Counted from the stretch's first letter, positions 11,878 through 23,426 are shown. The stretch: 64,000 bases of DNA from Sinotaia quadrata (GCA_028829895.1 CM054178.1:84513058-84577057); one strand, 5' to 3'. Numbers and translations: made by a program. The notes: generated by a model from the sequence alone, not told the origin.

Positions 11878-13186
11878 AAAACTACGGGCGCAAGTATTAG
11901 GTTTGCCGTGTTTAAAATTTCTGATGTCAGTGTGTTTACTTGAATGCGTAAAACTCACGTACACAGATACTGAAAGCGGTTTCTCCCTTTCTCCTTTTTA
12001 TTGATATTGTTCCTTGGAGATTTTTTCCAAAATTTTAAAAAGTATTGTATTTTCTAATTTGGTAATGGTAGTGTTTATTGTGTTCTGTTTACTTATGTCT
12101 GTTCTGTGCTTTTATTTTCAAAGAGTTTTTCTCTAAATTAACTCGATGAAGGGAAATTATGGCTGCAACATGTAAGGAAACAATTTTAAGAATGTTGCTA
12201 TCCAACTATACATCAATCGCCTGAACTTCCCTTCCTTGACATTCGAACAAAGTCTGGTCCAGTGACAAAGGAACAGCTTCAGGCTCGAGCACTATAACCC
12301 TTGGGAAATTGTGTGTTTATTACATGGATTGCTTTAGGTCACAATGTATTTACTATTTTGGTAGCTTTCAACTCTTACGAAGAAAAAAAAAGAGCCAAAA
12401 ATAGCTGAAGTCGAACTTCGTTTACCCTTTCTGTTAACGTGTCAGCGTGTTGGGCAAGCGAGACCACTCTCACCGCTGTCTTGTGTTCGTGCGAGTAAGC
12501 TCCACAAGCTGTCTGAATTCCTGGCCACTAAAATGGCATTCGTGTAAACGTAACCCCTTTGAAAACTTCATGAGGGCGGCCCTTTGTCGCGAGCCGTGCG
12601 TGTGTTTTGAATGACATAGAGAAGACAACTTCACAGTCCTGTGTTCGCACTTCCTGAACATTGAAAGTATTCTAAAACGCTCGTAATGAGGGGGTATTTT
12701 GACGCTACTGAAATACTATATGATTTACAATTTTACACGCTTCGCTGAGAGTATAGGAATTTTATGTCAACAAAGCCCCCACATTAAGGATTGTTCAGCG
12801 ATTCGAGTATTGAGAGCATGCACGCAGAGAGAGAGAGATGTGTGTGTGTGTGCGTGCGTGCGTGCATGTGTTTATGTGTGTGATCGGATCCACTTTATTT
12901 CCTGACATAGCAAGACGCCAGTCAGTCTCAACTGGTCTACATGGTGTGTGTTACAGCTCTGTTGAGACCACAACAATGAGTGAATGAATAACATTATTAT
13001 CGCAGACCACTAGAGCAAAATGGAGAGTGTACAGGCACCAACAACACCATGTCAGGTGTCTGATCGATTTGTATAATCTCACCTTACTGCAGCTGATTCC
13101 TAATGAATGCATACACGTTATGCATTTTAAAATCGACAGAAGTGCCTAGTAATGTTTAGAAATAATAATAATTATTATTATTATTA
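11878..13186. other. unique sequence
   Basis: No gene recognised. The 63-residue minus frame at 12470-12661 has no motif. A short GA then GTGC low-complexity run lies at 12826-12882, and ATT triplets at 13160-13190. Confidence 0.4.
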
Positions 13187-13268
13187 TTAACCCATTGTTG
13201 ATCAATATGTCCAATAATGAGATAAAAAATTCATTATAAGCAATCATCATACAGAGACAAAGGGTTAA
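13187..13268. mobile_element. possible TTAA-flanked micro-MITE
   Basis: TTAA at 13187-13190 and at 13265-13268 bracket a 74 bp segment. Its ends are inverted: CCCATTGT on the left and, reverse-complemented, CCCTTTGT on the right (11 of 12 positions counting TTAA). TTAA plus CCC ends are characteristic of piggyBac-type elements. The segment is very short and no second copy was found, so chance remains possible. Confidence 0.35.
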
Positions 13269-13291
13269 AGCCGAAACAATTATCTATCACT

Positions 13292-13378
13292 GCTACACAA
13301 GATCGGGAATAAAATCCCAACAAGATAAACTCATGAAGACTTGAATAAAATCCCAACAAGATATACTCATAAATATTT
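13292..13378. repeat. 38-bp tandem duplication
   Basis: AATAAAATCCCAACAAGATA followed by ACTCAT occurs twice about 38 bp apart, with a fading third copy. Confidence 0.8.
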
Positions 13379-13394
13379 GAAGGATTCCAACTCA

Positions 13395-13712
13395 GCAGAA
13401 GTTATAAAACTGAGGTCAGAACACTAGAACAGAACTTATAACACCGCGGTAAAAAGAAAAACCCAGAAGTTATAACACCACGGCAAAAAAAAAAAATTTT
13501 AACCAAGAAGTTATAACACCGCGGTAAAAATAAATAAATAAATAAATAAAATAACAAAACCAGAAGTTATAACTCCGCGGTCACTAAAACAGAAGTTATA
13601 ACAACGCGGTAAAAAAAATAAAAATAAAATAACAAAACCAGAAGTTATAACACCGCGGTCACTAAAACAGAAGTTATAACACCGCGGTCACTAAAATAGA
13701 AGTTATAACAAC
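13395..13712. repeat. CCGCGG-bearing interrupted minisatellite
   Basis: CAGAAGTTATAACACCGCGG and close variants occur about nine times between 13395 and 13712. Gaps between units are of uneven length and filled with A-rich sequence (AAATAAATAAATA) or CACTAAAA. The GC-rich palindrome CCGCGG inside an AT-rich unit is the constant part. Confidence 0.9.
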
Positions 13713-13785
13713 GAGACAGCGCGGAATAAAAACAGAGCGTGTACTTTCGCACTATGTCTGCATATTGTAGAAGTCAGCAGGTGTA

Positions 13786-13890
13786 ACAGGACAGCAACAA
13801 AACAGCAACAACATGACAGCAACAAAACAGCAACAACGGGACAGCAACAAGACAGCAACAAAACAGCAACAACAAGATTCAAACAACAGA
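13786..13890. repeat. ACAGCAACAA repeat
   Basis: ACAGCAACAAA(A/C) repeats at 11-13 bp steps over about 100 bp. The 65-88 residue frames here (Gln/Thr-rich or Cys/Leu-rich) come from this repeat. Confidence 0.9.
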
Positions 13891-13996
13891 ACACCAACAA
13901 TCATCGATATTGCTGTACCAAATGGCAGAAACCAGAAGAGCGGGACGCGACTGAAAAATATCATGATCTCAGAACAGAAACCTAGAGCCCATAAAT

Positions 13997-14195
13997 GTAA
14001 AAGAGAAGTCGTAATGCCAGTAGTATTGGGAAAAGGAAGTCGTAATGCCAGTAGTATTGGGAAAAGGAAGTCGTAATGCCAGTAGTATATGTAAAAGAGA
14101 AGTCGTAAAGCCAGTAGTATATGTAAAAGAGAAGTCGTAAAGCCAGTAGTATATGTAAAAGAGAAGTCGTAATGCCAGTAGTATTGGGGAAACTG
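13997..14195. repeat. 31/32-bp minisatellite, 6 units
   Basis: GAAGTCGTAATGCCAGTAGT starts at 14005, 14036, 14067, 14099, 14131 and 14163. Two tail types exist: ATTGGGAAAAG (31 bp units) and ATATGTAAAAGA (32 bp units), ordered as blocks instead of alternating. Confidence 0.96.
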
Positions 14196-14485
14196 GGGAG
14201 CATAATGTTAGAGCTAGAATTTAACGTGAATAAACTGCAAGACATCACAGACTTGTCCCACTGCTATAAGCAACACTTCTTGCACACATTCTCCGTAAAT
14301 CTTTGGGTCCCCCAGAATCCTGGGAGGGTGCCGAAACTAATCACGATATTTATTTTATGTAATTATGTATTAAGGACTCGGGCTCTATACTAATTTATAC
14401 CAATGTGTTATGTGCAGTGTTTCTCATTACCTTGTTCTAGATAATAGGAATCACAACCGACAGGTAACAGAAAACGTGAGAAATA

Positions 14486-15660
14486 TCAAAAGTACTACTA
14501 TTACTTACTACTATTACTTACTACTATTACCACTACTTCCTTATTACTTTTTACTACTATTACTACTACTTACTTTTTAATTACTACTTACGTATTACTT
14601 ATTACATGTACTACTATTTACTACTAATAATATTACTATTAATTACTTATTACTTACTACTACTACCTACAAATAGTAATATTACTAGTACTTACTTATT
14701 ACTTAATACAACTACTATTACTACTATTATTTAATGCTGTTTCTAATAGTTACTTATTACTTACTACAATTATTACTTCCTACTATTACTACTTATTTAT
14801 TACTTACTACTTACTTATTACTCACTAATACTATCATTTACTACTACTATTACTACTACTTACTTTTTGCTTACTACTACTATTTACTACTAATACATAA
14901 TAAAAATTAATTTCTACTGCTTACTTATTACATACTACAACAATAATTACTTATTAAAACTTTTCCTACTACTTGATTATATTTATTATTTAGTACTTCT
15001 ATTTAACACTGCCACTATTACTAATTCTTACTTATTACTTACTTCTACACTTACTATCACTCATACTTACTTATTACTTACTACATTACTGCTCGTTACT
15101 TATTACTTACTACTAATACTATTATTTACTAGTACTGCTGCTTACTTATTACTATTATTTCAACTACTTACTTATTATATACTACCCTTACTACTACATA
15201 CTTAATATATACTACTAATACTTTTACTGCTACTTACTTATTACTTATTACTTACTACTATTACTATAACTTACGTATTACATACTACTATAACTACTAC
15301 TTAGAATTTACTACTACAACTATTTACTTCTATTACTGATACTTACTTATTACTTACTACTACTATTATCTACGACTACTGTTGGTATTACTTACTTATT
15401 ACTTACTACTTTTACTTATTATTGCTACTATTACTATACCACTACTCACTACTATTACTACTTCTCCTACTACTACTCACTACTTTTATTACTATACTTT
15501 CTTTTTCTGGTAGACGACATATCTCCCCTCACACTTCTACTACTTTCTACGCATACTACTTACTTTTTACTACTTCTACTCCTATTACTACTACTATTAT
15601 TATTACTATCATTATTACTACTATTTCTAATATTATTGTAATACTATTACTACCCCTAAA
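14486..15660. repeat. 1.2 kb degenerate TACT/TAC tract, nearly G-free
   Basis: Composed almost entirely of ACTACT, TTACTATTAC and ACTTATTACTTACT words without a fixed period. By my count 14490-15480 contains fewer than about 30 G residues on the + strand, so the two strands differ strongly in composition. The right end grades into a mixed CT/ATT sequence. Confidence 0.9.
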
Positions 15661-16089
15661 TTTTATAAACAGTTTCTAAACTCCAACTTCCCCGAAAATG
15701 CAAATACTAGTGTATTTTCTACTCCCACTTTTTTCCAGACGACAAACATCGGTTCCATAATGTGATTTCGTGGCATATCCCAAAATTGAGTTGTTGTTTT
15801 TTGGGAGGGTGGTGTGGGGGTGTTTGTTATTTTATTTAGCTAGGTTTATCTTCTCGTTTTGTTCCAAAATACCAGCATATAACTCGTTTTAATCGTACTA
15901 TAGGTCAGAGGGCGAGTTTAATGGACACGAGACACAGAGTGCACAAAATGCCTGCTGCTTTTCTTAAGACACGTGATGGATTAATTAAAACCACTTTTCC
16001 TGTTGATGAACAACATCTTCTCTTTATAAGTGCGTTTAATTAACAACGAACTAGGTCAACTGAACTCTGTGCCCTTGCCGTCGCGCCAG
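15661..16089. other. unique sequence
   Basis: Non-coding; contains a G-rich patch GGGAGGGTGGTGTGGGGG at 15802-15819. Confidence 0.45.
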
Positions 16090-16258
16090 ATCCAGGATTT
16101 TATTTTTATTTTTTATTTTTTTTAAGCACTGAGACCGACCAGATGAAGGATTTTATTTTTATTTTATTTTTTTTAAGCATTGAGACCGACCAGATGAAGG
16201 ATTTTATTTTTATTTTTTATATTTTTAAGCACTAGAGACCGACCAGATGAAGGATTTT
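16090..16258. repeat. 51-53 bp minisatellite, 3 units
   Basis: GAGACCGACCAGATGAAGGA recurs at 16131, 16182 and 16235, separated by T-rich ATTTTATTTTTATTTT spacers of slightly different length. Confidence 0.92.
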
Positions 16259-16261
16259 GAC

Positions 16262-16640
16262 AGCTATTTCGTGGCTTATTTACTAAATGATATATTTCAA
16301 TCTTAAGTATTTCTTGGCTTACTTGCTAAATGATATATTTCATCTTAAGTATTTCTTGGCTTACTTGCTAAATGACATTTCACCTGACGTATTTCATGGC
16401 TTATTTACTAAATGATATATTTCATCTTAAGTATTTCTTGGCTTACTTGCTAAATGACATATTTCACCTGACGTATTTCATGGCTTATTTACTAAATGAT
16501 ATATTTCATCTGAAGTATTTCTTGGCTTACTTGCTAAATGACATTTCACCTGACGTATTTCATGGCTTATTTACTAAATGATATATTTCATCTGAAGTAT
16601 TTCTTGGCTTACTTGCTAAATGACATATTTCACCTGACGT
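16262..16640. repeat. 41-bp minisatellite with 82-bp dimer order
   Basis: Two alternating units, TATTTCTTGGCTTACTTGCT and TATTTCATGGCTTATTTACT, each followed by AAATGA(T/C)AT and TTTCA. Alternation gives a dimeric period of about 80 bp, repeated about four times. Some units lost ATAT, giving 37-38 bp versions. Confidence 0.95.
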
Positions 16641-17905
16641 TTTAGGTGACCAAGATCACTTGTCACACAAAATGTCATGCACCTAAAGTATGATATGGTC
16701 TATGGCAAGCCTCATATGTACACAGATGTAATATACCACAGAGTCATATGTAGTACATGATATAGCTCACGTCTAATTGTAGGTTAACACGCCAAAGTTT
16801 TATATGGTAGATGACAAATCTCAAGTTTACATGGACTGCAGCACTCCTCAAGTGTACATAGTAGATGACAAACTTCACGTTTACATAGACTGTAACACAC
16901 CTCAAGTTTACATGGTAGATGACAAACCACGTTTACATGGACTGTAACACACCTCAAGTTTACATGGTAGATGACAAACCACGTTTACATGGACTGTAAC
17001 ACACCTCAGATGATAAACCTCAATTTTGCAGGACTATAACTCACTCAAGTTCACATGGTATATGATAAATCTCACTTGGACTGTAACGCATCTCAAGTTT
17101 GCAATGTAGAAAAAATACATCATTTCTAGAAGAGTAGACACACACGTCATGCTTGGCATGCTAGCTGGCAAGTGATACAGCTCGGCTCGTGCCCGGAGCA
17201 TAACATACGTCATGTCTTATGTAAAATGAGATCTGCCTCGTCGCATGTGCGGCATGATATACCCCAATTCGTATACCTCCTGTCTTGTGTAGAACGAGCC
17301 ATATATCAAATCTTATGTTGAGTTGCCTCAGTTCTTCAATAGATCATGACAAACTTCAAGTCTCATGTGAAACAAAAGGCATGCCTTGTATGTCTAATGT
17401 GGAATAGGACATGCCTCAAATGTTGCGTGGAGAATGACATCAAGTCTTATTTGGAACATGATATTCCTATAGTCTTCTATGCAAAAGCACGTACCTCAAG
17501 TGTGGAGCAAACAATCCTCAAGTTTGCAAGGAGCATGACATTTCACAAGCAATATACTAAACATACCTCAGATCTAAATTAGAATATGACATACGTCAAG
17601 ACATACGTGGAGCATGATGTACTTTAAGTCTGAAACAAAACATGACGTATCTCAAGTCTGTGTATGGAGCTTCATTTTGTGTCAACTCTTATGCGAAAGA
17701 TGATATACCTACAATCATAGAGCATGACGTATCTAATGTCTTACGTAGAGTGTGACGCATCTAAAGATTTAAGCAAGACTGGAGCAAGATATATCTACAG
17801 TATCGTGTAGAACATTGTGTGTTTAAAGTCTTAAATGCAGCATGGAGTGTGATGTATCTAAAGTCTTACATGGAGGATGGCATGCCTCCAGCCTAACAAG
17901 AGGAA
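16641..17905. repeat. degenerate 30-52 bp tandem field
   Basis: Variants of CATGACATACCTCAAGTCTT recur irregularly for 1.26 kb. At 16850-17010 a cleaner 50-52 bp subarray appears (CTCAAGTTTACATGGTAGAT plus GACAAACCACGTTTACATGG). The 78-residue frame at 17346-17582 is inside it and is not supported as a gene. Confidence 0.75.
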
Positions 17906-18933
17906 CTATAAAGCACAAGTTGTGTATCAATACGTTCACAGAAAATAAAATGCGAGGATTCTTCACAACACACGGATTTTGGGGTTGGGTGGGTGGTTGG
18001 TGACTGGAACACTAAAACGTGGCTCATTAAACCAGCTAGAGACATAGAACACACGTATTCACAAGACTGTCAGCAGAAATCCATTTGTCAATATAATATT
18101 GCTCATTTGCTTTCTTAGTGAAAAGGACACACAACACCCGTGTCCTACCCACCCACTCCCCATGCACTATTTTGGCGCCTTCGAAACAATGCTAACAGCT
18201 CTTCTCAGCAACCGGCAACCGTCTGCAACGTCATGGCCTGCATGGTGGATTTAGAGATGGTGTCTTGAAACTAAACAGTTATTGAAATGCTTGCGCTGAA
18301 GCGAATTCTCGTGGTCACTAATCTCTCTTACTCTCCACCAGAAACGCGCTTTCTTTTCCCCTCCCCTTCACTCCTCTTCTCCCCCCTACCCTTCACTCCT
18401 CTTCTCCCATATATATCAACGATTCTTTACTGCCAAGGAAATTGCCGTTATTCTTTACTCTCAGGTAATAAAGAAGGGTGACTTAATTCATACTTTTCTC
18501 CCAGGTAATAAAGACGCGATAAATGTCTTTATGGCAACTTTGCGGGCCTAATCTGTTCTAGGGCCAAAAACAAAAAGCTATATCAGTTTTCTGCGAGCGT
18601 AAGCGACAGCGGTTGTTTAATCTGACGATGTAAAAATAACAAAATGCAGGACCGTGCATTTGGTGAAGTGAAAGCGGACCTCAGCAGTGAAAAAAACTAC
18701 GTCAGCTTTGCTCAAGCCATCAACTTCAGTAGGGGTGCTATGTTGAACCTCACGCGTTGTATTTTCTGCGGTCATTGCCGCTTTAAAATAATCAGATGAG
18801 TCTGATGCACGAGCTTGCCAGTGAAGAAACATAACGTGAGTGAGTGAGTGAGTGATAATCTAATTTCACTAAACGAAATATTGTCTGTACTGTTTGACTA
18901 ACTTATTCATTCATTCATGTATTTATTCATTCA
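17906..18933. other. unique sequence with small duplications
   Basis: CCCCTTCACTCCTCTTCTCC-like segments are doubled at 18350-18410, and TTTACTCTCAGGTAATAAAG has a relative at 18494-18515. A GTGA run lies at 18836-18853. The minus frame at 18617-18832 has no recognised domain. Confidence 0.4.
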
Positions 18934-19422
18934 TACAGTGGTACCTCGCATAACGAACACAATTCGTTCCAGCACTGCAGTACGTTCGTTATGCGAGGTG
19001 TTCGTTATGTGAAACACGATATCCCATAGACTTCTACAGGAAATCGTGCAATCCGTTCCACATCGCCGCGAAAAATCAAAGAAATTAGAGGAAAATGAAG
19101 ACAGGACAGTGTTCGTGGGGGAAAACGCTAGTAAAGACACTCACCAAAGCAGGGTACGATGTTAGGTGTTGATGAGGTAAGATGTTAGGCGTTCAACAAA
19201 GCAAGGAAAAAAGGACAATCAACTGGGAACAAACACGCCCTGCCTTCATCGGAGCCACGCGAGACACGAGTGGCCTGATTCGGCCATTTTTTCACGGGAA
19301 ATGCGATGTTTTCGCGGCGTACGTACGGTTCGTTATGTGAAACAAGTTCGTTATGCGAGTCACGCGGGCGTTCGCAGCGGCGTTCGTTATGCGGATCGTT
19401 CGTTATGCGAGGTACCACTGTA
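18934..19422. mobile_element. 485-bp MITE, Tc1/mariner-pogo type
   Basis: The element is 18936-19420, flanked by TA at 18934-18935 and 19421-19422, the expected target duplication. Its ends are perfect inverted repeats for at least 23 bp, starting CAGTGGTACCTCGCATAACG. Further inverted copies of GTTCGTTATGYGA lie inside each end (near 18982 and 19003 on the left, 19329, 19349 and 19382 on the right). There is no transposase; two minus-strand frames of 69 and 77 residues arise from the subterminal repeats. The CAGTGGTACCTCG-type end with TA duplication is typical of pogo/Tigger-like non-autonomous elements. The end repeats are intact, which suggests fairly recent insertion. Confidence 0.88.
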
Positions 19423-20123
19423 CTAACTAACCGATTGATTGATTGATTGATTGATTGGCTAACCGGCTTCTATTTGCTTCGTATTCTAATGATCATTTGA
19501 TTTTTCGCATGCGTCATTGACCATTCGCGATAATGCCTGCCAGTGTGCACTGATTTATGGGAACGAATCAGCCAGTCTTACACCAGAGGTCGCTTGTTGT
19601 AATAGAAGTGCTGTACTTCCGTCCTGACTGGTAACGACACCTTTAAACTTTAATTAAAGTGTCCGCAAGGCCTTGAACTGCAGGGTTGCGACATGCGCAG
19701 TGAAAAGTCGGATGTGTCACGTGGAGGAAAGACTGTCATGTTTGAAATGTGCACGCGAAAAGCGCACAGTCCGGAAGTGCTGTAGTAGTAAGATTACTTT
19801 CTTCCGGTCTAGAAAGCGGGAGACGTTGAGCGTCACAAGGCACCTGTTCTCTATTAAGTGTTTTCCATGTTAGATTTTAAATAGCTTTTAATAAAATGTA
19901 ACTAAACATAAAACAAATCGAAGTGCTTAAAATGTCGCCTCCCGAGACAACTCCTTTTCTAAGAGACTGAATACAGCAAATCGAACATTGCAAAAAGAAT
20001 TTATGACCTTAGAGTTCTTCAGACACACAATTGACAATTGACATAAGGAACTTAAGTAATAAATAATAATTATAATAACAAGATGGATGAATGGATGGAT
20101 GAGTGGGTGAGCTGGTCTTGGGT

Positions 20124-20124
<1 letters not shown>
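19423..20124. other. unique sequence
   Basis: Contains (GATT)6 at 19433-19457. The 66-residue Cys/Arg-rich frame at 19673-19873 is not recognised and lacks supporting splice sites. Confidence 0.4.

Positions 20125-20205
<81 letters not shown>
20125..20205. repeat. (GATA)20 microsatellite
   Basis: Uninterrupted GATA run. A short GGAT run lies just upstream at 20083-20102. Confidence 0.98.
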
Positions 20206-20236
20206 TTGTCATAATAACAGTCACTTCAGGAAATGC

Positions 20237-20238
<2 letters not shown>

Positions 20239-20323
<85 letters not shown>
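20239..20323. repeat. (CT)42 microsatellite
   Basis: Uninterrupted CT run only about 33 bp from the GATA run. Together they give the spurious 110-residue minus-strand frame. Confidence 0.98.
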
Positions 20324-20325
<2 letters not shown>

Positions 20326-20863
20326 AACATAGGGCAATCATTGTTCTGAGAGATAATGAAGACTTCTCCGGATTTCCTTACCCTTACTTTTCTGAAGTAA
20401 ACTTCAGTGAGCTTTGAATGCATATGGCAACACAGATGGGGACAGCCATCCAAACACATGGACCATCCGTGTATTGCAGACGTTTGCCTACTATATAAGC
20501 TTTTCACTCAAAAATAAACCCTACAGTTTCCAAGAATGTTTTGGAACAAAGAAAATATATCTTAGAAAGAGACCACCAATGTCATAGCAACGTGTCGTTA
20601 ATATATACTAAATCGTTTGGTGTATTAGCATAGTGTAGGCATTCAAAATATTTAAGAAAAATGGAAACTTTAAACAGGTACATATGCATACACGTGTGTC
20701 AGTGTATGCATGAATGTGAGGTTGTGTGTGTGTGTGTGTGTGTGTGTTTATGTACAGGATGGAATAATGTTAAAAGAAAATATATAAAATAATATTATTT
20801 CAAAATTCTTTCAAAACCGTCCACCAGCGACAATGAACCACAAAACTTGGAACTCAAACTTAC
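20324..20863. other. probable intron sequence
   Basis: AT-rich, downstream (minus sense) of the splice donor at 20863. Contains (GT)n at about 20724-20747. No further exon of the minus-strand gene is apparent here. Confidence 0.45.
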
Positions 20864-21065
20864 CTTCGCCTGAATACACGCTCTCATCGAACATTACTCC
20901 CAGTCGCGAGCCGGCCCCACCGCTCCCAAGCGACCTTCTGTACTCCGGGTGGTGATAAGTGAAACGCTTTGGACGTCGCAAGACATCAGACATCCCGCCC
21001 AAAAGATCGTTGTGTCGCCAGTTCCCTGCGTACAACCTAGCGTAAGACTTACTTGGCTTATCCAT
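20864..21065 (-). CDS. first coding exon of an unidentified protein
   Basis: The exon encodes 67 codons plus one base from ATG at 21065. The start is supported by A at -3 and G at +4, twelve A residues directly upstream, and an in-frame TAA a few codons upstream, so no earlier in-frame start is available in this exon. The exon ends at a consensus donor, GAAG|GTAAGT (20864/20863), leaving phase 1. The peptide begins MDKPSKSYARLYAGNWRHND, is basic, and contains RRPKRFTYHHPEYRR near residues 30-44, then a GSGGAG linker. No membrane segment or signal peptide is visible. It is free of repeats and much richer in CpG than its surroundings. I do not recognise the family. The remaining exons should lie at lower coordinates or outside the window. 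Confidence 0.65.
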
Positions 21066-21420
21066 TTTTTTTTTTTTAACAATTTAACTTTGCTGTCGGT
21101 TTCGTATCCCGACTGGCGTGAAGGTCAAGGATGATGGAGACCGTTTTATTTTCGTTCCATGATGTCTCTACTGATGCGTGATATTCCGATAGTCCCTTCT
21201 TCATGCGTGTCCCAAAAGAAGAAACTTAAGTACTGTAGCAAGAACGCTTGTTACCCGTCACGCTTATTACGACTTGGAGCATCCGTGTGTTTGAACTTGT
21301 GACGATTACTGTTCAAAGAGGCTCTTCCTTCCTCTGTCGTCCATGTTCGCCATTTCCGTCGGCAGAATCTCTCAGTCATCGCCAAAACTCTGCGTGATAA
21401 CAGTCCGTCTTGTTTACTAG
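21066..21420 (-). promoter_or_regulatory. candidate 5' UTR and promoter region
   Basis: This is the upstream flank of the start codon at 21065. It holds about 22 CpG dinucleotides in 355 bp by my count, which is locally elevated, and no evident TATA box. On the minus strand AAATGGCGAAC near 21345-21355 resembles a YY1 site, common in TATA-less promoters. The assignment depends on the neighbouring exon being real; the transcription start cannot be placed. Confidence 0.3.
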
Positions 21421-21479
21421 ACCAGAAATTGTGCGCATGCTTTAACCAGCAACCGTAAACTGTGTTGTGTGTGTGTATC

Positions 21480-21599
21480 ATGCAGCATATCATTCCTGTT
21501 GCAACATTTATATTGCTCCAAGATAAATGCTACTGATTACAGAAGGGTGCATTTCTCTAGGAGCAATATAAAAGAAGCAACAGAAATGATATGCTGCAT
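21480..21599. repeat. 120-bp hairpin, 51-bp stem
   Basis: Arms 21480-21530 and 21549-21599 are inverted with 45 of 51 matches and no gaps, around an 18-nt loop. The outermost 15 bases (ATGCAGCATATCATT) pair perfectly. It could be a tiny foldback transposon, or a transcribed hairpin. The stem is longer than the roughly 35 bp of a typical animal microRNA precursor. No clear target-site duplication is visible, and only one copy occurs in the window. Confidence 0.85.
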
Positions 21600-22527
21600 T
21601 ATAAAAGGTAAAGGTAAATCCCATTCTCCCTATATCATAGTGAAGTTGAAACTGTATCTGTGACGTACAGGAGCACTCTAGACAGTTGCATGCGATAATG
21701 TATCAATAAAACCCCGAGAACAGCAATTATAATAGAAGTAATAAAACAATCAATTTTTAAATAATATCGAACTTTTGACTGAAGTGTCTTTCGTTCAACT
21801 GACAATATTAGCTATAAGATTTTTTTCAAATATACAAATGATTTATGACAAGCGCATTGTCTGCTTTCGGTGTGTGTATCAATTTACGAATAAAAAGTGA
21901 AAGTGAAAAATCTTACTTCCATTAAAAAAAATAATAATGTATTAGATGTATCGATTTAGATGGTAAACCACTTTCCACTTACAATTTAGCTTGAAGAAAT
22001 TTTCAAACGCTCAAATCCTTTGCAGGGTGGCTATCCTAAATGCACATTCCTATCAGACTGTTATATGATCTCTTGTGCCATACTGTATGACTAAATCTCG
22101 CGAGATCATAATATTTTCTTAACTAGTCTTAAGTTCTTGCTTGAAAGGATTTACGTCTTTTAGAAGACTAGTTGCCCCCAAGTGTGAAAGACATGCATAA
22201 TAACGGCTCTAGGTTCAATTTGTGTTGAGTGGCTTTGAAGTAGAGAGAGTGTACAAGGTTCTCACCCCGGTCTGTATGAAAGGTCGTCATAAATATCTTT
22301 TCTTCGAAGCAACGAATCGAGGACTGTCATTAGACTAAAACATGGCATGACTAGCGGCATTTTGTTAAATTATCGCCCCTTCTCCCACCCCCACCCCCCA
22401 AATGTGCATACATTTTAAAATTCACTTACGTGTTTGTTTGTTTGTTTGTTAGAAATCGTTAGTCATTTCTTCTCGAGCTTGTTTCTAGCCAAAGGGTTAA
22501 AGACATTCTCTTTACCTCTCAATCGTT
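21600..22527. other. unique AT-rich sequence
   Basis: No gene. An imperfect inverted pair AACTAGTCTT / AAGACTAGTT lies at 22120-22172. A TTTG run is at 22433-22450. Confidence 0.4.

Positions 22528-22570
<43 letters not shown>
22528..22570. repeat. (GAAA)10 microsatellite
   Basis: Uninterrupted AAAG tetramers. Confidence 0.97.
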
Positions 22571-22905
22571 CTTGGTAGTTATATTTTGACCGAAACTTCA
22601 GTTCAAGACGCCATGTTGATTTTGCACATAGCCCGTATATTAATTTCTCATTTTGGATCGTGCACGTAATTCACAAAATTCTGTTATATAGTAAGCTTCA
22701 TTCCTTATACACAAAATTTATTCCAAGTCCCGACAGTCAGCATATTGTCCCGCTCAAACAGCACGAGTTCAGGTTCATGGCAAAAGTCCCCTCCTACAAG
22801 TTCAAAAAACTAATGGGGAGATAACACTGACACTAACATTCCTTCCTCCAAAGCTGGAAATTTTTCTGAATCATACCATCCAGGTACTCTCGCGGTCTTA
22901 GCTAC
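22571..22905. other. unique sequence
   Basis: No gene or repeat recognised. Confidence 0.4.
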
Positions 22906-23035
22906 TAAGGAGAGAAGAGAGAGAGAGAGGGGGGGGGAGTGTGAGAGAGAGAGAGGATAGCATTTACAAAGAACCAAACTGTGGGGTGAGAGAGAGAGAG
23001 GGTGGGATAGCATTTACCAAGAACCAAACTGTGCC
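22906..23035. repeat. GA-rich duplicated segment
   Basis: Two copies of a GAGAGAGAGA run followed by GGATAGCATTTAC(A/C)AA and GAACCAAACTGTG, about 60 bp apart, with a G9 run at 22929-22937. Confidence 0.88.
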
Positions 23036-23276
23036 AGAGAGAACAGTAATGAAGCTGATTTGTTTTGTTTTTTAAGCTTCAGCTAAAGTCAAACATATGA
23101 GTAAATATATATATTAAGCATAAAATAAACAGTTGTTAAATACATAGGCTGTACCCGGGTAGAAAAAGACTGTAGAATATATTATTTACCTTTACAAACT
23201 ATATTTATTTCTGAAAGCGATTTCTGGCTGGAAATGATACATGGGTTTAACTAAAGCATTGAGTAAAGCAACTCAG

Positions 23277-23426
23277 TGACTACAGAGAATGACTACCAGA
23301 CAATGACAACGTATTCTGTCACCCACTGACTACAGAGAATGACTACCAGACAATGACAACGTATTCTGTCACCCACTGACTACAGAGAATGACTACCAGA
23401 CAATGACAACGTATTCTGTCACCCAC
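23277..23426. repeat. 50-bp minisatellite, 3 perfect units
   Basis: Units start at 23277, 23327 and 23377 with TGACTACAGAGAATGACTAC and end TCTGTCACCCAC. The copies look identical. Confidence 0.98.

Noticed and set aside
18931..19418. Two minus-strand ORFs as a transposase remnant
   Set aside because: They follow the subterminal inverted repeats of the MITE and show no DDE-type motif.
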